DNA from: JALYNX01 sp044867525
GTDB taxonomy: Bacteria > Actinomycetota > Acidimicrobiia > Spongiisociales > ZC4RG35
DNA: 64,000 nt
Assembly: GCA_044867525.1 (NCBI GenBank)
Contig: JBIOVB010000118.1
Coordinates: 52,557-116,556 of the forward strand
Reading direction: 5' to 3'
Positions 51,255 through 59,055 of the stretch are shown piece by piece. Each line of letters starts with the position of its first letter. Within the stretch, counting starts at the first letter, position 1. The notes below the pieces were generated by a model. It made no database searches, was not told the origin of the DNA, and worked only from the letters and a program-made list of their open reading frames with translations. The position numbers were made by a program, and so were the translations under genes.

Positions 51255-52178
51255 GTGACGCGTCGTTTTCAGATAGGGGTCCAGCTGCCCGAGGTGGAGC
51301 GGGAAGTCGGGTGGCACGAGCTCCGGGATATAGCCCGCACCGCCGAGGATGCCGGATTCGACTCGATTTGGATCGGTGACCATCTCCTATACCGAGATCC
51401 GATAAATGGCACCTCCGGGCCCTGGGAGGCCTGGTCGCTGCTGGCGGCCCTGGCTGAGGCCACCGAGCGTGTGAGTCTGGGCCCACTGGTGGCGTCGACC
51501 TCATTCCACGCCCCGGCGATGCTGGCCAAGAAGGCTGCGACTGTCGACGAGATATCAGGCGGGCGTCTCATCCTGGGCTTGGGCGCCGGATGGAACCGCA
51601 CCGAATACGAGGCGTTCGGGTTCCCCTACGACCATCGCATCGACCGATTCGAGGAGGCTTTCACCATTGTTCGCTCCCTCCTCACCGATGGCCATGTCGA
51701 TTTCGAGGGCAGGTACTACCAGGTCCACGAGGCCGAAATGGCGCCGAGACCGCGGCGCCGGATTCCGCTACTGATCGGCTCCAACGGCCCCCGGATGCTG
51801 GGGATGACCCTTCCCCATGTCGCCATGTGGAACACCTGGCATTCCTCATATGGGAACCAGGTCGATCGGTTGCCTCCATTGTTGGAACAGATCGACCGGG
51901 CGTGCGCGTCGGCGGGCCGAGCTCCCACCGAGGTGGAGAAGACGGCCGCGGTCTATATCCAGCTTCCCGGCGGCAGCGGACGGGTGACCGGGCTCGGCGT
52001 TCTCGAGTCCGACGTCCCCCACACCGGATCTCGTGAGGTGCTCGCTGAGCTGTTGGTTGCGCATTTCGAGGCCGGCCTCGACCAGGTGCAACTGGTGCTC
52101 GATCCCATCGATGCCCGTTCCGTGGAAGAGATGGGAGAAGTGCTCCGTCTCATCGTCGACAAGGTCGGTGTCGGGTAG
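51255..52178 (+). CDS. LLM-class F420-dependent oxidoreductase
   Basis: 307 residues. LLM features: FQIGVQLPEVEREVGWHELRDIARTAEDAGFDSIWIGDHLLYRD, the block VSLGPLVASTSFHAPAMLAKKAATVDEISGGRLILGLGAGWNRTEYEAFGFP, and the phosphate region LIGSNGPRML. Its pattern resembles the many F420-dependent LLM proteins of mycobacteria. The start is a GTG at 51255; there is no strong ribosome site, so a leaderless start is possible. It is 17 bases ahead of the PEBP-like gene. The substrate is unknown. Confidence 0.88.
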   Translation: MTRRFQIGVQLPEVEREVGWHELRDIARTAEDAGFDSIWIGDHLLYRDPINGTSGPWEAWSLLAALAEATERVSLGPLVASTSFHAPAMLAKKAATVDEISGGRLILGLGAGWNRTEYEAFGFPYDHRIDRFEEAFTIVRSLLTDGHVDFEGRYYQVHEAEMAPRPRRRIPLLIGSNGPRMLGMTLPHVAMWNTWHSSYGNQVDRLPPLLEQIDRACASAGRAPTEVEKTAAVYIQLPGGSGRVTGLGVLESDVPHTGSREVLAELLVAHFEAGLDQVQLVLDPIDARSVEEMGEVLRLIVDKVGVG

Positions 52179-52195
52179 GGTCGAGGCGAGGTGCG

Positions 52196-52822
52196 ATGAA
52201 GCTCACTACGTCCAGTTTCCGCAACGGGGGACCGATCCCGCAGCGCTACGCCTTGGCCGCCCCGGACCCGCAGACGAAGGTGACTCTCTCCGACAATGTC
52301 AGCCCGGAGTTGAGTTGGAATGAGGTCCCGGAAGGCACCCGCTCGTTCGCGATCATCTGTCACGATCCCGATGTCCCGTCTCGGGGCGACGACGTCAACC
52401 AGGAGGGCAGGGAGGTCCCCTCCGACCTGCCCCGGGTCGACTTCTTCCACTGGGTGGCAGTCGATTTCCCGCCCGAGCTCCGCTCGATAAGCGAAGGCGA
52501 GTTCTGCGTCGGGGTCACTCCCGGGGGGAAGATGGTCGCCTTCGGCCCCCATGGCTGCCGGCAGGGTGTCAACGACTTCACAGGTTGGTTTGCAGGCGAC
52601 CCTGACATGGCCGGCACCTATTACGGATATGACGGGCCGGCTCCTCCCTGGAACGACTCCCTGGTCCACCGCTATGTCTTCACCTTGTTCGCCCTCGACA
52701 TCGAGGAGGTCCCGGTGGAAGGAGAGTTCACCGGTCCCCAGGTCCGGGAAGCGATCGAGGGCCATGTGCTCGCCGAGGCGTCGATCAGCGGGACCTACTC
52801 CCAGAACCCAAGGCTTCTCTAG
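52196..52822 (+). CDS. PEBP/RKIP-like protein (YbhB/YbcL family)
   Basis: 208 residues. The PEBP motif core is visible: NVSPELSWNEVPEGTRSFAIICHDPDVPS, then FFHWVAVDFPPE, and YGYDGPAPPWNDSLVHRYVFTLFAL with the conserved P-P-loop of the ligand pocket. Bacterial members bind small anions or may inhibit proteins; no target is known. It converges with the metal-permease gene, overlapping it by 4 bases. Confidence 0.88.
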   Translation: MKLTTSSFRNGGPIPQRYALAAPDPQTKVTLSDNVSPELSWNEVPEGTRSFAIICHDPDVPSRGDDVNQEGREVPSDLPRVDFFHWVAVDFPPELRSISEGEFCVGVTPGGKMVAFGPHGCRQGVNDFTGWFAGDPDMAGTYYGYDGPAPPWNDSLVHRYVFTLFALDIEEVPVEGEFTGPQVREAIEGHVLAEASISGTYSQNPRLL

Positions 52823-53661
52823 CCGGAACCGGCGGCCATCGCCGGAGTGCGACCCAACAACGACCGGACTCCCAGTACCGCGAAGAAGAGCAGCACCGGG
52901 ACGACCGCGATCGTTGCCGACCCCGATGTGTTGGCGTAATAGCTGATCATCAGGCCGGCCCCCACGGAGAAGGCGCCGATGCCGACCGCAGTGAGCATCA
53001 TCGCCGGAACCCGCTTGACGAGCAGGGCCGCAGTGGCTGCCGGACCGACCAGCAACCCGAACACGAGGAGTGTTCCCACCACCTGGAACGACCCCACGAT
53101 CGAGAGTGTGATCAGCACGAGAAGGGCGAGGTGGCTGATCCTGGGGCGGAGGCCGAGAAGCTGTGCCTTTTGCTCGTTGAACGAGAGCACCAGGAAGTTG
53201 CGGTAGAGCACGACGGAAGCGACCAGGACGACCCCGGCAACCACGGCGAGGACCAAGAGGTCACTCGGCGTCACCCCGAGCACATCCCCGAAGAGGATGG
53301 TGTCGAGCCTCCCGGCGAACGCCTCGGTCGAAGAGATCATGATCACACCGATCCCGAGCATCCCCACGAAGAGCAACCCGATGCCGGTGTCCTCGGAGAG
53401 CCTGGTCTGGCGATGGACGAAGTTGATCCCGGCGACCATCACGACCGCGGCTACAGCCGCACCCAGCAGGACGTTGAATCCGACGATGACGGCGAGGGCG
53501 ATACCCGGGATCACTCCGTGTACCAGAGCGTCACCGAGAAAGGTCATACCGCGGATCACCACCCAGGTGCCGATCACGGCGAGGGCAACCGCGGCGAGCA
53601 TGCCGGCGATGAGAGCCCGTTGCTGAAAGGCGAGGGAGAAAGGCTCGGTCAGCCAGTCCAT
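52819..53661 (-). CDS. Zinc/manganese-type ABC transporter permease (ZnuB-like)
   Basis: 280 residues with about eight hydrophobic helices of the ABC-3 family: the N-terminal block IAGMLAAVALAVIGTWVVIRGMTFLGDALVHGVIPGIALAVIVG, then SEDTGIGLLFVGMLGIGVI, and the C-terminal FQVVGTLLVFGLLVGPAATAALLVKRVPAMM. It would form the channel for a metal imported with the adjacent substrate-binding protein and the ATPase encoded at 55168. Zn is favoured over Mn only by the company of the binding protein with its His-rich loop. Confidence 0.9.
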   Translation of the reverse strand: MDWLTEPFSLAFQQRALIAGMLAAVALAVIGTWVVIRGMTFLGDALVHGVIPGIALAVIVGFNVLLGAAVAAVVMVAGINFVHRQTRLSEDTGIGLLFVGMLGIGVIMISSTEAFAGRLDTILFGDVLGVTPSDLLVLAVVAGVVLVASVVLYRNFLVLSFNEQKAQLLGLRPRISHLALLVLITLSIVGSFQVVGTLLVFGLLVGPAATAALLVKRVPAMMLTAVGIGAFSVGAGLMISYYANTSGSATIAVVPVLLFFAVLGVRSLLGRTPAMAAGSG

Positions 53662-53683
53662 GAGATGACGACGCTAGACGAGG

Positions 53684-54664
53684 TCAGCCGAGAGCCTCGG
53701 TGATCCGCCCCGCATTCGTGAAGAGCATGTCCGGAAGCGTCTCCGCCCCCGATCCGGGGAGCCCGAGAGACTCGGTGTAGAGCTCGACCACGACGACGTC
53801 CTCACCGAGCTCGGCGGCGATCGATTCGGCGAGGGCGGCCGGCTGGCTGGTCTCCGCGAAAATCACACTCGCTCCCTCCTGTTCCATGATTTCGACGAGC
53901 CGAGCCAATTCGGCCGACGAGGGCTCGGCGAGGGTGGAGCCACCTGGTATGACGACTCCCAGGATTTCGAAGTCGTAGCGGTCGGCGAAGTAGCCAAACG
54001 CCTCGTGGTTGGTGACCATTTGACGCTGGTCGACGGGTACCGATGCCAGCAGATCCTCTATCGCCTGATCCGTCTCCTCCAACTCACCGACATATTCCCG
54101 AGCTCGCTCCTCCCAGGCGCCGTCCGGATACAACTCGTTCAACTCGGCAGCGAGGGCAAGAGCTGCATTCCCGACCCGGACCGGGTCCATCCAAAAGTGG
54201 GGGTCTTCGCCTTCGTGCTCGTGCTCCTCGGTCGACCCGGATGGCTCGTCTTCGTGATCATCTGCCTCGGGCTCTTGGAGAGGGATCGGATCGACGAGGG
54301 GAGCGAGCTCGACGACGGCTGTCCCTTCGGCCTCGGCGGCGGCGAGGACATCCACGAGGCCCTGCTCCAGGCCGAGGCCATTGGCCACCACCAGGTCCGC
54401 TTCTGAAATCAGGCTGGCATCTCGAGAAGAGGGCTGGAACTCATGGGCGTCGACCCCAATCGGGATGATCACTTCGACCTGGCCCTGGTCGCCGACCAAC
54501 TGGACTGCGATATCGCCGAGTATCGAAGTGGTCGCGACCAGTGTTATCCCCGAATCCGCAGGTTCTTCGGCGGTGCCGCAAGCCATGAGGACCAGGGAGA
54601 GGGGGAGCGCCCATGCGATGATCCGGGCCCGACTGACGGCCGATCGTGGGGTCATCCCGTTCAT
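53684..54664 (-). CDS. Zinc-type ABC transporter substrate-binding lipoprotein (ZnuA-like)
   Basis: 326 residues. The signal ends in the lipobox LVLMACG. Metal ligands expected of the cluster A-I fold are seen as His in DAHEFQPSS, His in GEDPHFWMDPV, and His in TNHEAFGYFADRYDFEIL. Between them is an acidic/His-rich loop (DDHEDEPSGSTEEHEHEGED), a feature of zinc-binding ZnuA/AztC proteins. It sits upstream of the permease gene, 22 bases apart, and shares a Fur-like operator with the divergent regulator. Confidence 0.9.
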   Translation of the reverse strand: MNGMTPRSAVSRARIIAWALPLSLVLMACGTAEEPADSGITLVATTSILGDIAVQLVGDQGQVEVIIPIGVDAHEFQPSSRDASLISEADLVVANGLGLEQGLVDVLAAAEAEGTAVVELAPLVDPIPLQEPEADDHEDEPSGSTEEHEHEGEDPHFWMDPVRVGNAALALAAELNELYPDGAWEERAREYVGELEETDQAIEDLLASVPVDQRQMVTNHEAFGYFADRYDFEILGVVIPGGSTLAEPSSAELARLVEIMEQEGASVIFAETSQPAALAESIAAELGEDVVVVELYTESLGLPGSGAETLPDMLFTNAGRITEALG

Positions 54665-54691
54665 TGCGCGGCTATTCTCAGGATTTGCACT

Positions 54692-54708
54692 ATAATGAGA
54701 ATCATTAT
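54692..54708. promoter_or_regulatory. Fur-family (Zur-like) operator in a divergent promoter region
   Basis: ATAATGAGAATCATTAT is a near-perfect palindrome (TAATGA-GAA-TCATTA) close to the classical Fur-family box. It overlaps a TATAAT at 54691-54696 that would serve the plus-strand regulator gene. On the minus strand it lies between TTTAGT (54710-54715 read in reverse) and TATAGT (54688-54693), which could serve the metal-binding protein. One operator could thus repress both directions. Confidence 0.8.
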
Positions 54709-54736
54709 CAACTAAACCTACGCCGAGGAGTATCGA

Positions 54737-55171
54737 GTGTCAATTCAGGAGAGACAGGTCGAAGAGCGCCTTGCCTCACGCGGTATTCGCTTCACCGGCG
54801 GTCGGCGCACGGTGGTGGCCGGGCTGGTGCAAGCCGACGGTCCCCGATCGGCCGCCGAGCTCAATGCCGACCTCGAGGGCGCGGTCCCGGTGTCCTCGGT
54901 CTACCGCTCGCTAGCCGTGCTCGAGGAAGCCGGGGTGGTCGAGCCGCATCACAGCGTCAAAGGGATCACCCGTTATGAGATCGCCGAGTGGCTGGCCGGT
55001 CACCATCACCATCTGGTGTGCGTGGAGTGCGGTGCTGTCGAAGACATCGAGCTCCCTAGCGAGTTGGAGGCACAACTCGAGATCGTGGTACGGCGACTCT
55101 CCGACCTCTCGTCGTTCTCGGCCAGCGGCCATTCTCTCGAGGTCGATGGCCGTTGCACGAGGTGCCGATGA
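54737..55171 (+). CDS. zur: Fur-family metalloregulator, probably Zur
   Basis: 144 residues. The winged-helix half ends with VSSVYRSLAVLEEAGVVEPHHSVKG. The metal/dimer half has the His run HHHHLVCVECGAVEDIELP with Cys103-type ligands and a second Cys pair RCTRCR at the C-terminus, a structural zinc site. Placement between zinc-type ABC genes, and the Fur-like box in its promoter, favour Zur over Fur. The start is a GTG with GAGGAG 7 bases upstream; the stop overlaps the ATPase start. Confidence 0.85.
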   Translation: MSIQERQVEERLASRGIRFTGGRRTVVAGLVQADGPRSAAELNADLEGAVPVSSVYRSLAVLEEAGVVEPHHSVKGITRYEIAEWLAGHHHHLVCVECGAVEDIELPSELEAQLEIVVRRLSDLSSFSASGHSLEVDGRCTRCR

Positions 55172-55959
55172 TGGCGGCGGTCGTCGGGCACGATCTGACT
55201 CTCGCCTACGGACCAAAGGTGGCGCTCGCCCATTCCGATTTCGAGATCCCCCGTGGCGGGATCACCTCCCTGATCGGGCCCAACGGGGCCGGCAAGTCGT
55301 CGTTGCTGAATGCGATCGCCGGGTTGATCAAGCCGGCGGGGGGGAGCCTCCAGGTGTCGACCTCGGGCGACGGCCGGCCGGCGATCTCCTACGTGCTGCA
55401 GACGACCAACGTCAACGCCACACTCCCGATCACCGTGCGCGAGGTGGTGGCCATGGGTCGCTTTGCCACGGCGGGGAGCCGGCGACGGCTCACCGAGTCC
55501 GACCAGGCGGCGATTGACGAGGCGATGAGCCGAATGGGGATCGAGGAGTTGTCCGACCAGCACCTGGGCGAACTTTCCGGCGGGCAGCGACAGCGGGTGT
55601 TCGTGGCGCAAGGCCTCGCCCAGGAGCACGACATGTTGCTGCTCGACGAACCGCTCACCGGTCTCGATATGACCTCGGCCCTAGCGATCGACAGCGTCAT
55701 CCATGACGAGACGGGGCGTGGCTGCACCATCGTGATGACCACGCACGATCTCGCCGAGGCTCACGTCGCACAACACGTCTTGTTGCTGGCGGGCCGCGTA
55801 GTTGCCTCAGGGGCGCCCGGCGATGTGCTGACCGTGGAGAACCTGACCGAGGCCTACGGGCCCAACCTGCTCCACGTGGAAGGCAAGCAGTTGTTCATAG
55901 ACGACCCCGCGCACCGGCCGGTTCCGGGCCGGCATGTTCACGGAGATCGGTCGGGCTGA
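55168..55959 (+). CDS. Metal ABC transporter ATP-binding protein (ZnuC-like)
   Basis: 263 residues. Walker A GPNGAGKSS, signature LSGGQRQRVF, Walker B MLLLDEPLTGLD and the switch His in TTHDLAEAH are intact. It most likely powers the permease at 52819 and uses the binding protein at 53684, although these are on the other strand. The ATG at 55168 overlaps the zur stop. The C-terminal ~15 residues (AHRPVPGRHVHGDRSG) are an unusual His/Arg-rich tail. Confidence 0.88.
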   Translation: MMAAVVGHDLTLAYGPKVALAHSDFEIPRGGITSLIGPNGAGKSSLLNAIAGLIKPAGGSLQVSTSGDGRPAISYVLQTTNVNATLPITVREVVAMGRFATAGSRRRLTESDQAAIDEAMSRMGIEELSDQHLGELSGGQRQRVFVAQGLAQEHDMLLLDEPLTGLDMTSALAIDSVIHDETGRGCTIVMTTHDLAEAHVAQHVLLLAGRVVASGAPGDVLTVENLTEAYGPNLLHVEGKQLFIDDPAHRPVPGRHVHGDRSG

Positions 55960-55969
55960 GAGGAGCTGG

Positions 55970-56236
55970 TCAGCGCCCGCGGCGAGGGCCGCGGTCCTCA
56001 CGTGGCCTGGCCTCGTTCACCTTGAGGGCGCGGCCGTTGTAGTCGCGTCCGTCGAGTTCGGAGATGGCTTTGGAGCCCTCCTCATTCGGCATCTCGACGA
56101 AGCCGAAGCCGCGCGAGCGACCGGTCTCCCGGTCGTTGATGATGGCCGCCGACTCCACGGTCCCGAATTCCCCGAAAAGGCTTTCGAGGTCCTGTGCCGT
56201 TGCAGTGAACGGCAGGTTTCCGACATAGATGTTCAT
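55970..56236 (-). CDS. RNA-binding protein with a single RRM domain
   Basis: 88 residues. RNP2 is IYVGNL at 3-8 and RNP1 is RGFGFVEM at 42-49, with aromatic residues in place for RNA stacking. The tail (ARPREDRGPRRGR) is Arg/Gly-rich. Small single-RRM proteins of this type in bacteria are often cold-induced. A predicted promoter lies about 130 bases upstream, giving an unusually long leader for this window. Confidence 0.9.
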   Translation of the reverse strand: MNIYVGNLPFTATAQDLESLFGEFGTVESAAIINDRETGRSRGFGFVEMPNEEGSKAISELDGRDYNGRALKVNEARPREDRGPRRGR

Positions 56237-56370
56237 CTGTGACTGGTCCTTGTCCTACATGCCCTTTCGAGCCCTACGTCGCAATGTCCGGTACGACCCT
56301 TGTCCTCAGCCCAGTCATTCAGAACAGGGAAATCAGAACGAGTCGCCGCCGAGGCAGCAACAGGGCGGGG

Positions 56371-56400
56371 AGCATAACAGGACGGTCAGTTCTCTGTCAC
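56371..56400 (-). promoter_or_regulatory. Possible promoter for the RRM gene with a ~130-base leader
   Basis: On the minus strand GTGACA (56395-56400) and TATGCT (56371-56376) are 18 bases apart, inside the end of the cyclophilin gene. The same TATGCT hexamer is used at the his promoter. The predicted RNA leader (about 56365-56237) would hold the only non-coding sequence before the RRM gene. I see no recognised riboswitch in it. Confidence 0.4.
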
Positions 56401-56895
56401 CGAGACGCTGTTGATAACGACTTCCTCCGTCGGGCGGTCCCGGGGGTCGGTTTCTGTCCCCGCGATCGAGTCGACCACTTCGATTCCCGATGTGACCCTG
56501 CCGAAGATGGTGTAGGAGTGGGGGAGCCCGACATCCCGATGGCATATGAAGAATTGTGAGCCGTTGGTGTTCGGTCCGGCGTTGGCCATGGCCACGGTGC
56601 CTCGGCTGTAGTCGCCTGTTCCCTCGAGCTCGTCGCGGAACTTGTAGCCGGGGCCTCCGGTTCCGGTTCCGGTTGGATCTCCTCCCTGGATCATGAAGTC
56701 TTCGATGACCCGATGGAAGACCACCCCGTCGTAGTAGCCCTCGCGGCTGAGGAAGACGAAGTTGTTGACTGCGATAGGGGACCGAACCGGGTCGAACTCG
56801 ATCTCGATCACTCCGTGGTTGGTGTCGAGGCTTGCGGAATAAGACTTGTCGAGGTCGATGACCAGGTCGGGCGCGGCCGGGTACTGATTGGCCAT
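56386..56895 (-). CDS. ppiA: Cyclophilin-type peptidyl-prolyl cis-trans isomerase
   Basis: 169 residues. Cyclophilin motifs include VNNFVFLSREGYYDGVVFHRVIEDFMIQGGDP, GTGTGGPGYKFRDE, MANAGPNTNGSQFFI and HSYTIFGRVTSGIEVVD. The catalytic Arg in FHRV and the Phe/Gln in QFFI are present. It is a folding catalyst, probably cytoplasmic as no signal peptide is seen. The ATG at 56895 has AGGAG 8 bases upstream. Confidence 0.92.
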   Translation of the reverse strand: MANQYPAAPDLVIDLDKSYSASLDTNHGVIEIEFDPVRSPIAVNNFVFLSREGYYDGVVFHRVIEDFMIQGGDPTGTGTGGPGYKFRDELEGTGDYSRGTVAMANAGPNTNGSQFFICHRDVGLPHSYTIFGRVTSGIEVVDSIAGTETDPRDRPTEEVVINSVSVTEN

Positions 56896-56923
56896 GTGAT
56901 TGCTCCTGTTGCTCGGCTTGTGC

Positions 56924-57505
56924 TCAGCGGACGAAGTAGGCGGGAGAGTTGCCGCTCTTCCACTTGATGCTGCATCCCATCGACGGTCTTTGATCCTCGG
57001 CCACCGGGCTCCCACCGAGGACCGCATCGATAGCGGCGCGAAGGTCGCTCCCGGTCACAGGAAGCCCGTTGCTCGGCCTCGAGTCGTCGAGCTGGCCTCT
57101 GTAGACCAGTTTCCGCTCCGGCCCGAACAGGAAGAAGTCGGGCGTGCACATCGCGGTGAATGCTGCTGCGACTTCCTGGGTCTCGTCGAACAGCAACGGG
57201 AACAGGTATCCCTGGGTTGCCGCCTCCTTGGCCAGGTTCTCTGGCGAGTCGTCGGGATACATGACCGGGTCGTTCGCAGAGATGGCGACGATCCCGAGCC
57301 CCGTCTCCTGGTAATCGCGTCCCAGGCGGGCCAACTCCCCACGAACGTGTTGGACGTAGGGGCAGTGAGTGCAGATGAACATCACGAGCAACGCCTGCTT
57401 GTCGTCGAAGTCGGTCAACGAGACCATCTGCCCGGAAACCGTGTCCGTCAGCTTGAAATCGGGGGCCTCGGTACCCAGGGCGAGCATCGTCGAACTGACA
57501 GCCAT
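56924..57505 (-). CDS. Thioredoxin-fold protein (AhpC/TSA redoxin-like)
   Basis: 193 residues with a peroxiredoxin/redoxin layout. It opens LGTEAPDFKLTDTVSGQMVSLTDF. The redox pair is C45-THC48 in FICTHCPYVQHVRGEL. The C-terminal half (CTPDFFLFGPERKLVYRGQLDDSRPSNGLPVTGSDLRAAIDAVLGG) matches the redoxin family that lacks a resolving peroxidase partner. It may reduce disulfides or peroxides. Its reading direction and spacing suggest co-transcription with the cyclophilin. Confidence 0.85.
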   Translation of the reverse strand: MAVSSTMLALGTEAPDFKLTDTVSGQMVSLTDFDDKQALLVMFICTHCPYVQHVRGELARLGRDYQETGLGIVAISANDPVMYPDDSPENLAKEAATQGYLFPLLFDETQEVAAAFTAMCTPDFFLFGPERKLVYRGQLDDSRPSNGLPVTGSDLRAAIDAVLGGSPVAEDQRPSMGCSIKWKSGNSPAYFVR

Positions 57506-57538
57506 CGAACCTCCATGTGGCGCTTTGCTACACCGAGT

Positions 57539-59023
57539 CTACGGGTCGGCGAGACGTGTGATCAGCGGGGCGAAGGCCTCGACGCTTCCGGTCCGTGAGA
57601 CATCGGGGATGGAGACGATGGTGTGGGTGGCACCGGCATCGCGGTAGGCAGCCACCAGGTGGCTCAGATCGTCGATGGTCCCCGCGTTGGCCCTGGCGCC
57701 GAAGTCTTCGGGGGTTTGGGCCCGGGACCGGGCCGCCTCAACCCGGTCCACGAGCTCCTTCCGATCCTGGGCGGCCATCGCGGTGATCAGGTGGGTCACC
57801 TCGACTTCCGCGGGGTCGCGGCCCTCTGCACGGCAGTGCTGCTGGAGAACCTCCACCTTGTGGGCCACTCGATCGGGCTGGCCGAACAGGTTGCATGCGT
57901 CGCCGTATCGGGCGACCAGCCTCAACGTCCTCCGCTCCCCGGACCCTCCAATCGTTATCGGGATCTTGTCCTGGATCGGCCTCGGGTAGCACATCAGCTC
58001 CGACGCCGAGAAGACGCGGCCCTCGAACGACGGCGAGCCCTTTCCCCAGAGCAAGGGGAGCATCTCGAGAGTGTCCTCCAACAGCAAGTACCTGTCCGTG
58101 ACGGTCGGGAACTCCCAGCCGTAGCCCCGGTGCTCCTCGGCGTGCCATCCCAGTCCCAGTCCGCAATTGGCCCGGCCCCCGGACAGCACATCGAGGGTGG
58201 CCACCACCTTGCCGAGGTGTGCCGGGTTGCGATACGTGACCCCGGTGACCAATGCGCCGAGGCGGATCCGGCTGGTGAAGCCGGCCAGGTAGGCGAGTGC
58301 CGCATAGCTCTCAGGCAGGTCCTCCCAGGCTCGACCGACGCTCGGGATCTGGCGGAAGTGGTCCATGACCCAGAGGTCGCGGAATCCCGCTTCCTCGGCG
58401 GCGACGGCAATCCGGGCGAGGTTGTCGGCCATGGCCGCGGCCCCTCCCGTCCAATCGAAGCGGGAGACCGTCAGCCCGAAAGTGTGCCCGGCTCCAGTGT
58501 CTCCGACGGGCCGGCTGGTTGCCGCCGAGGCGATGGATGGAGGGACCACCGCTACCGGCTGCTCCGAGACCACCCGGTCGAAGCCGTCTTCCGCCAACTC
58601 GTCGAGGACCGTTCTGAAGCGAGCGAACTGTCGTCTGATCACCGCCTTCGGCACCGGCTTGCCCCGTCCTGTGCTCCTGCGCTCACACTCTTCAACCGAC
58701 ACCTCGAAGGTCACTGCAAACGCAGGGATCCCGGCCCTGTGTGCCGCCGCGATCCAGGCCACACGTCGTTCCCGATCGAAGCCGAGGGTGTCGACCACGG
58801 TGGTCAGACCGCGGCTGAGCCTCTCGCCAACCACCCGATCCAGCAGCTCGAAGGCAGCGGTCCCGGCGCGCTGGTCTTCCTCGCCGGCTCCGACCATGGC
58901 ACGCAGTCGATCCGAAGAGACGATCTCCTCGTCACGGAAATGATTCCTGGCCCAGGTGGTCTTCCCCGATCCGGACGGGCCCACCAGTACGATCAACGAC
59001 GGTGCGGGGAGTCGCAGCTCCAT
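57539..59023 (-). CDS. Fusion of a P-loop kinase-like domain and an LLM-class oxidoreductase
   Basis: 494 residues. Residues about 1-170 are a P-loop kinase fold of the polynucleotide-kinase/zeta-toxin type: Walker A GPSGSGKTTW (15-24), DTLGFDRERRVAWIAAAHRAGIPAFAVTFE, and a lid with Arg residues. Residues about 180-494 are an LLM protein: GLTVSRFDWTGGAAAMADNLARIAVAAEEAGFRDLWVMDHF, DVLSGGRANCGLGLGWHAEEHRGYGWEFP and TIGGSGERRTLRLVARYGDACNLFG. The LLM half most resembles the F420-dependent Rv1855c-like group (TIGR03560). What the kinase phosphorylates is unknown. Confidence 0.88.
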   Translation of the reverse strand: MELRLPAPSLIVLVGPSGSGKTTWARNHFRDEEIVSSDRLRAMVGAGEEDQRAGTAAFELLDRVVGERLSRGLTTVVDTLGFDRERRVAWIAAAHRAGIPAFAVTFEVSVEECERRSTGRGKPVPKAVIRRQFARFRTVLDELAEDGFDRVVSEQPVAVVPPSIASAATSRPVGDTGAGHTFGLTVSRFDWTGGAAAMADNLARIAVAAEEAGFRDLWVMDHFRQIPSVGRAWEDLPESYAALAYLAGFTSRIRLGALVTGVTYRNPAHLGKVVATLDVLSGGRANCGLGLGWHAEEHRGYGWEFPTVTDRYLLLEDTLEMLPLLWGKGSPSFEGRVFSASELMCYPRPIQDKIPITIGGSGERRTLRLVARYGDACNLFGQPDRVAHKVEVLQQHCRAEGRDPAEVEVTHLITAMAAQDRKELVDRVEAARSRAQTPEDFGARANAGTIDDLSHLVAAYRDAGATHTIVSIPDVSRTGSVEAFAPLITRLADP

Positions 59024-59055
59024 CGGGCGGTTCTACTCGCTCGATCGGTAACCTG

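Noticed and set aside
54692..54708. Iron-regulated Fur box in the strict sense
   Set aside because: The palindrome resembles Fur boxes, but the neighbouring genes are a zinc-type transporter with a His-rich binding protein, so Zur is more likely; the metal is left open.
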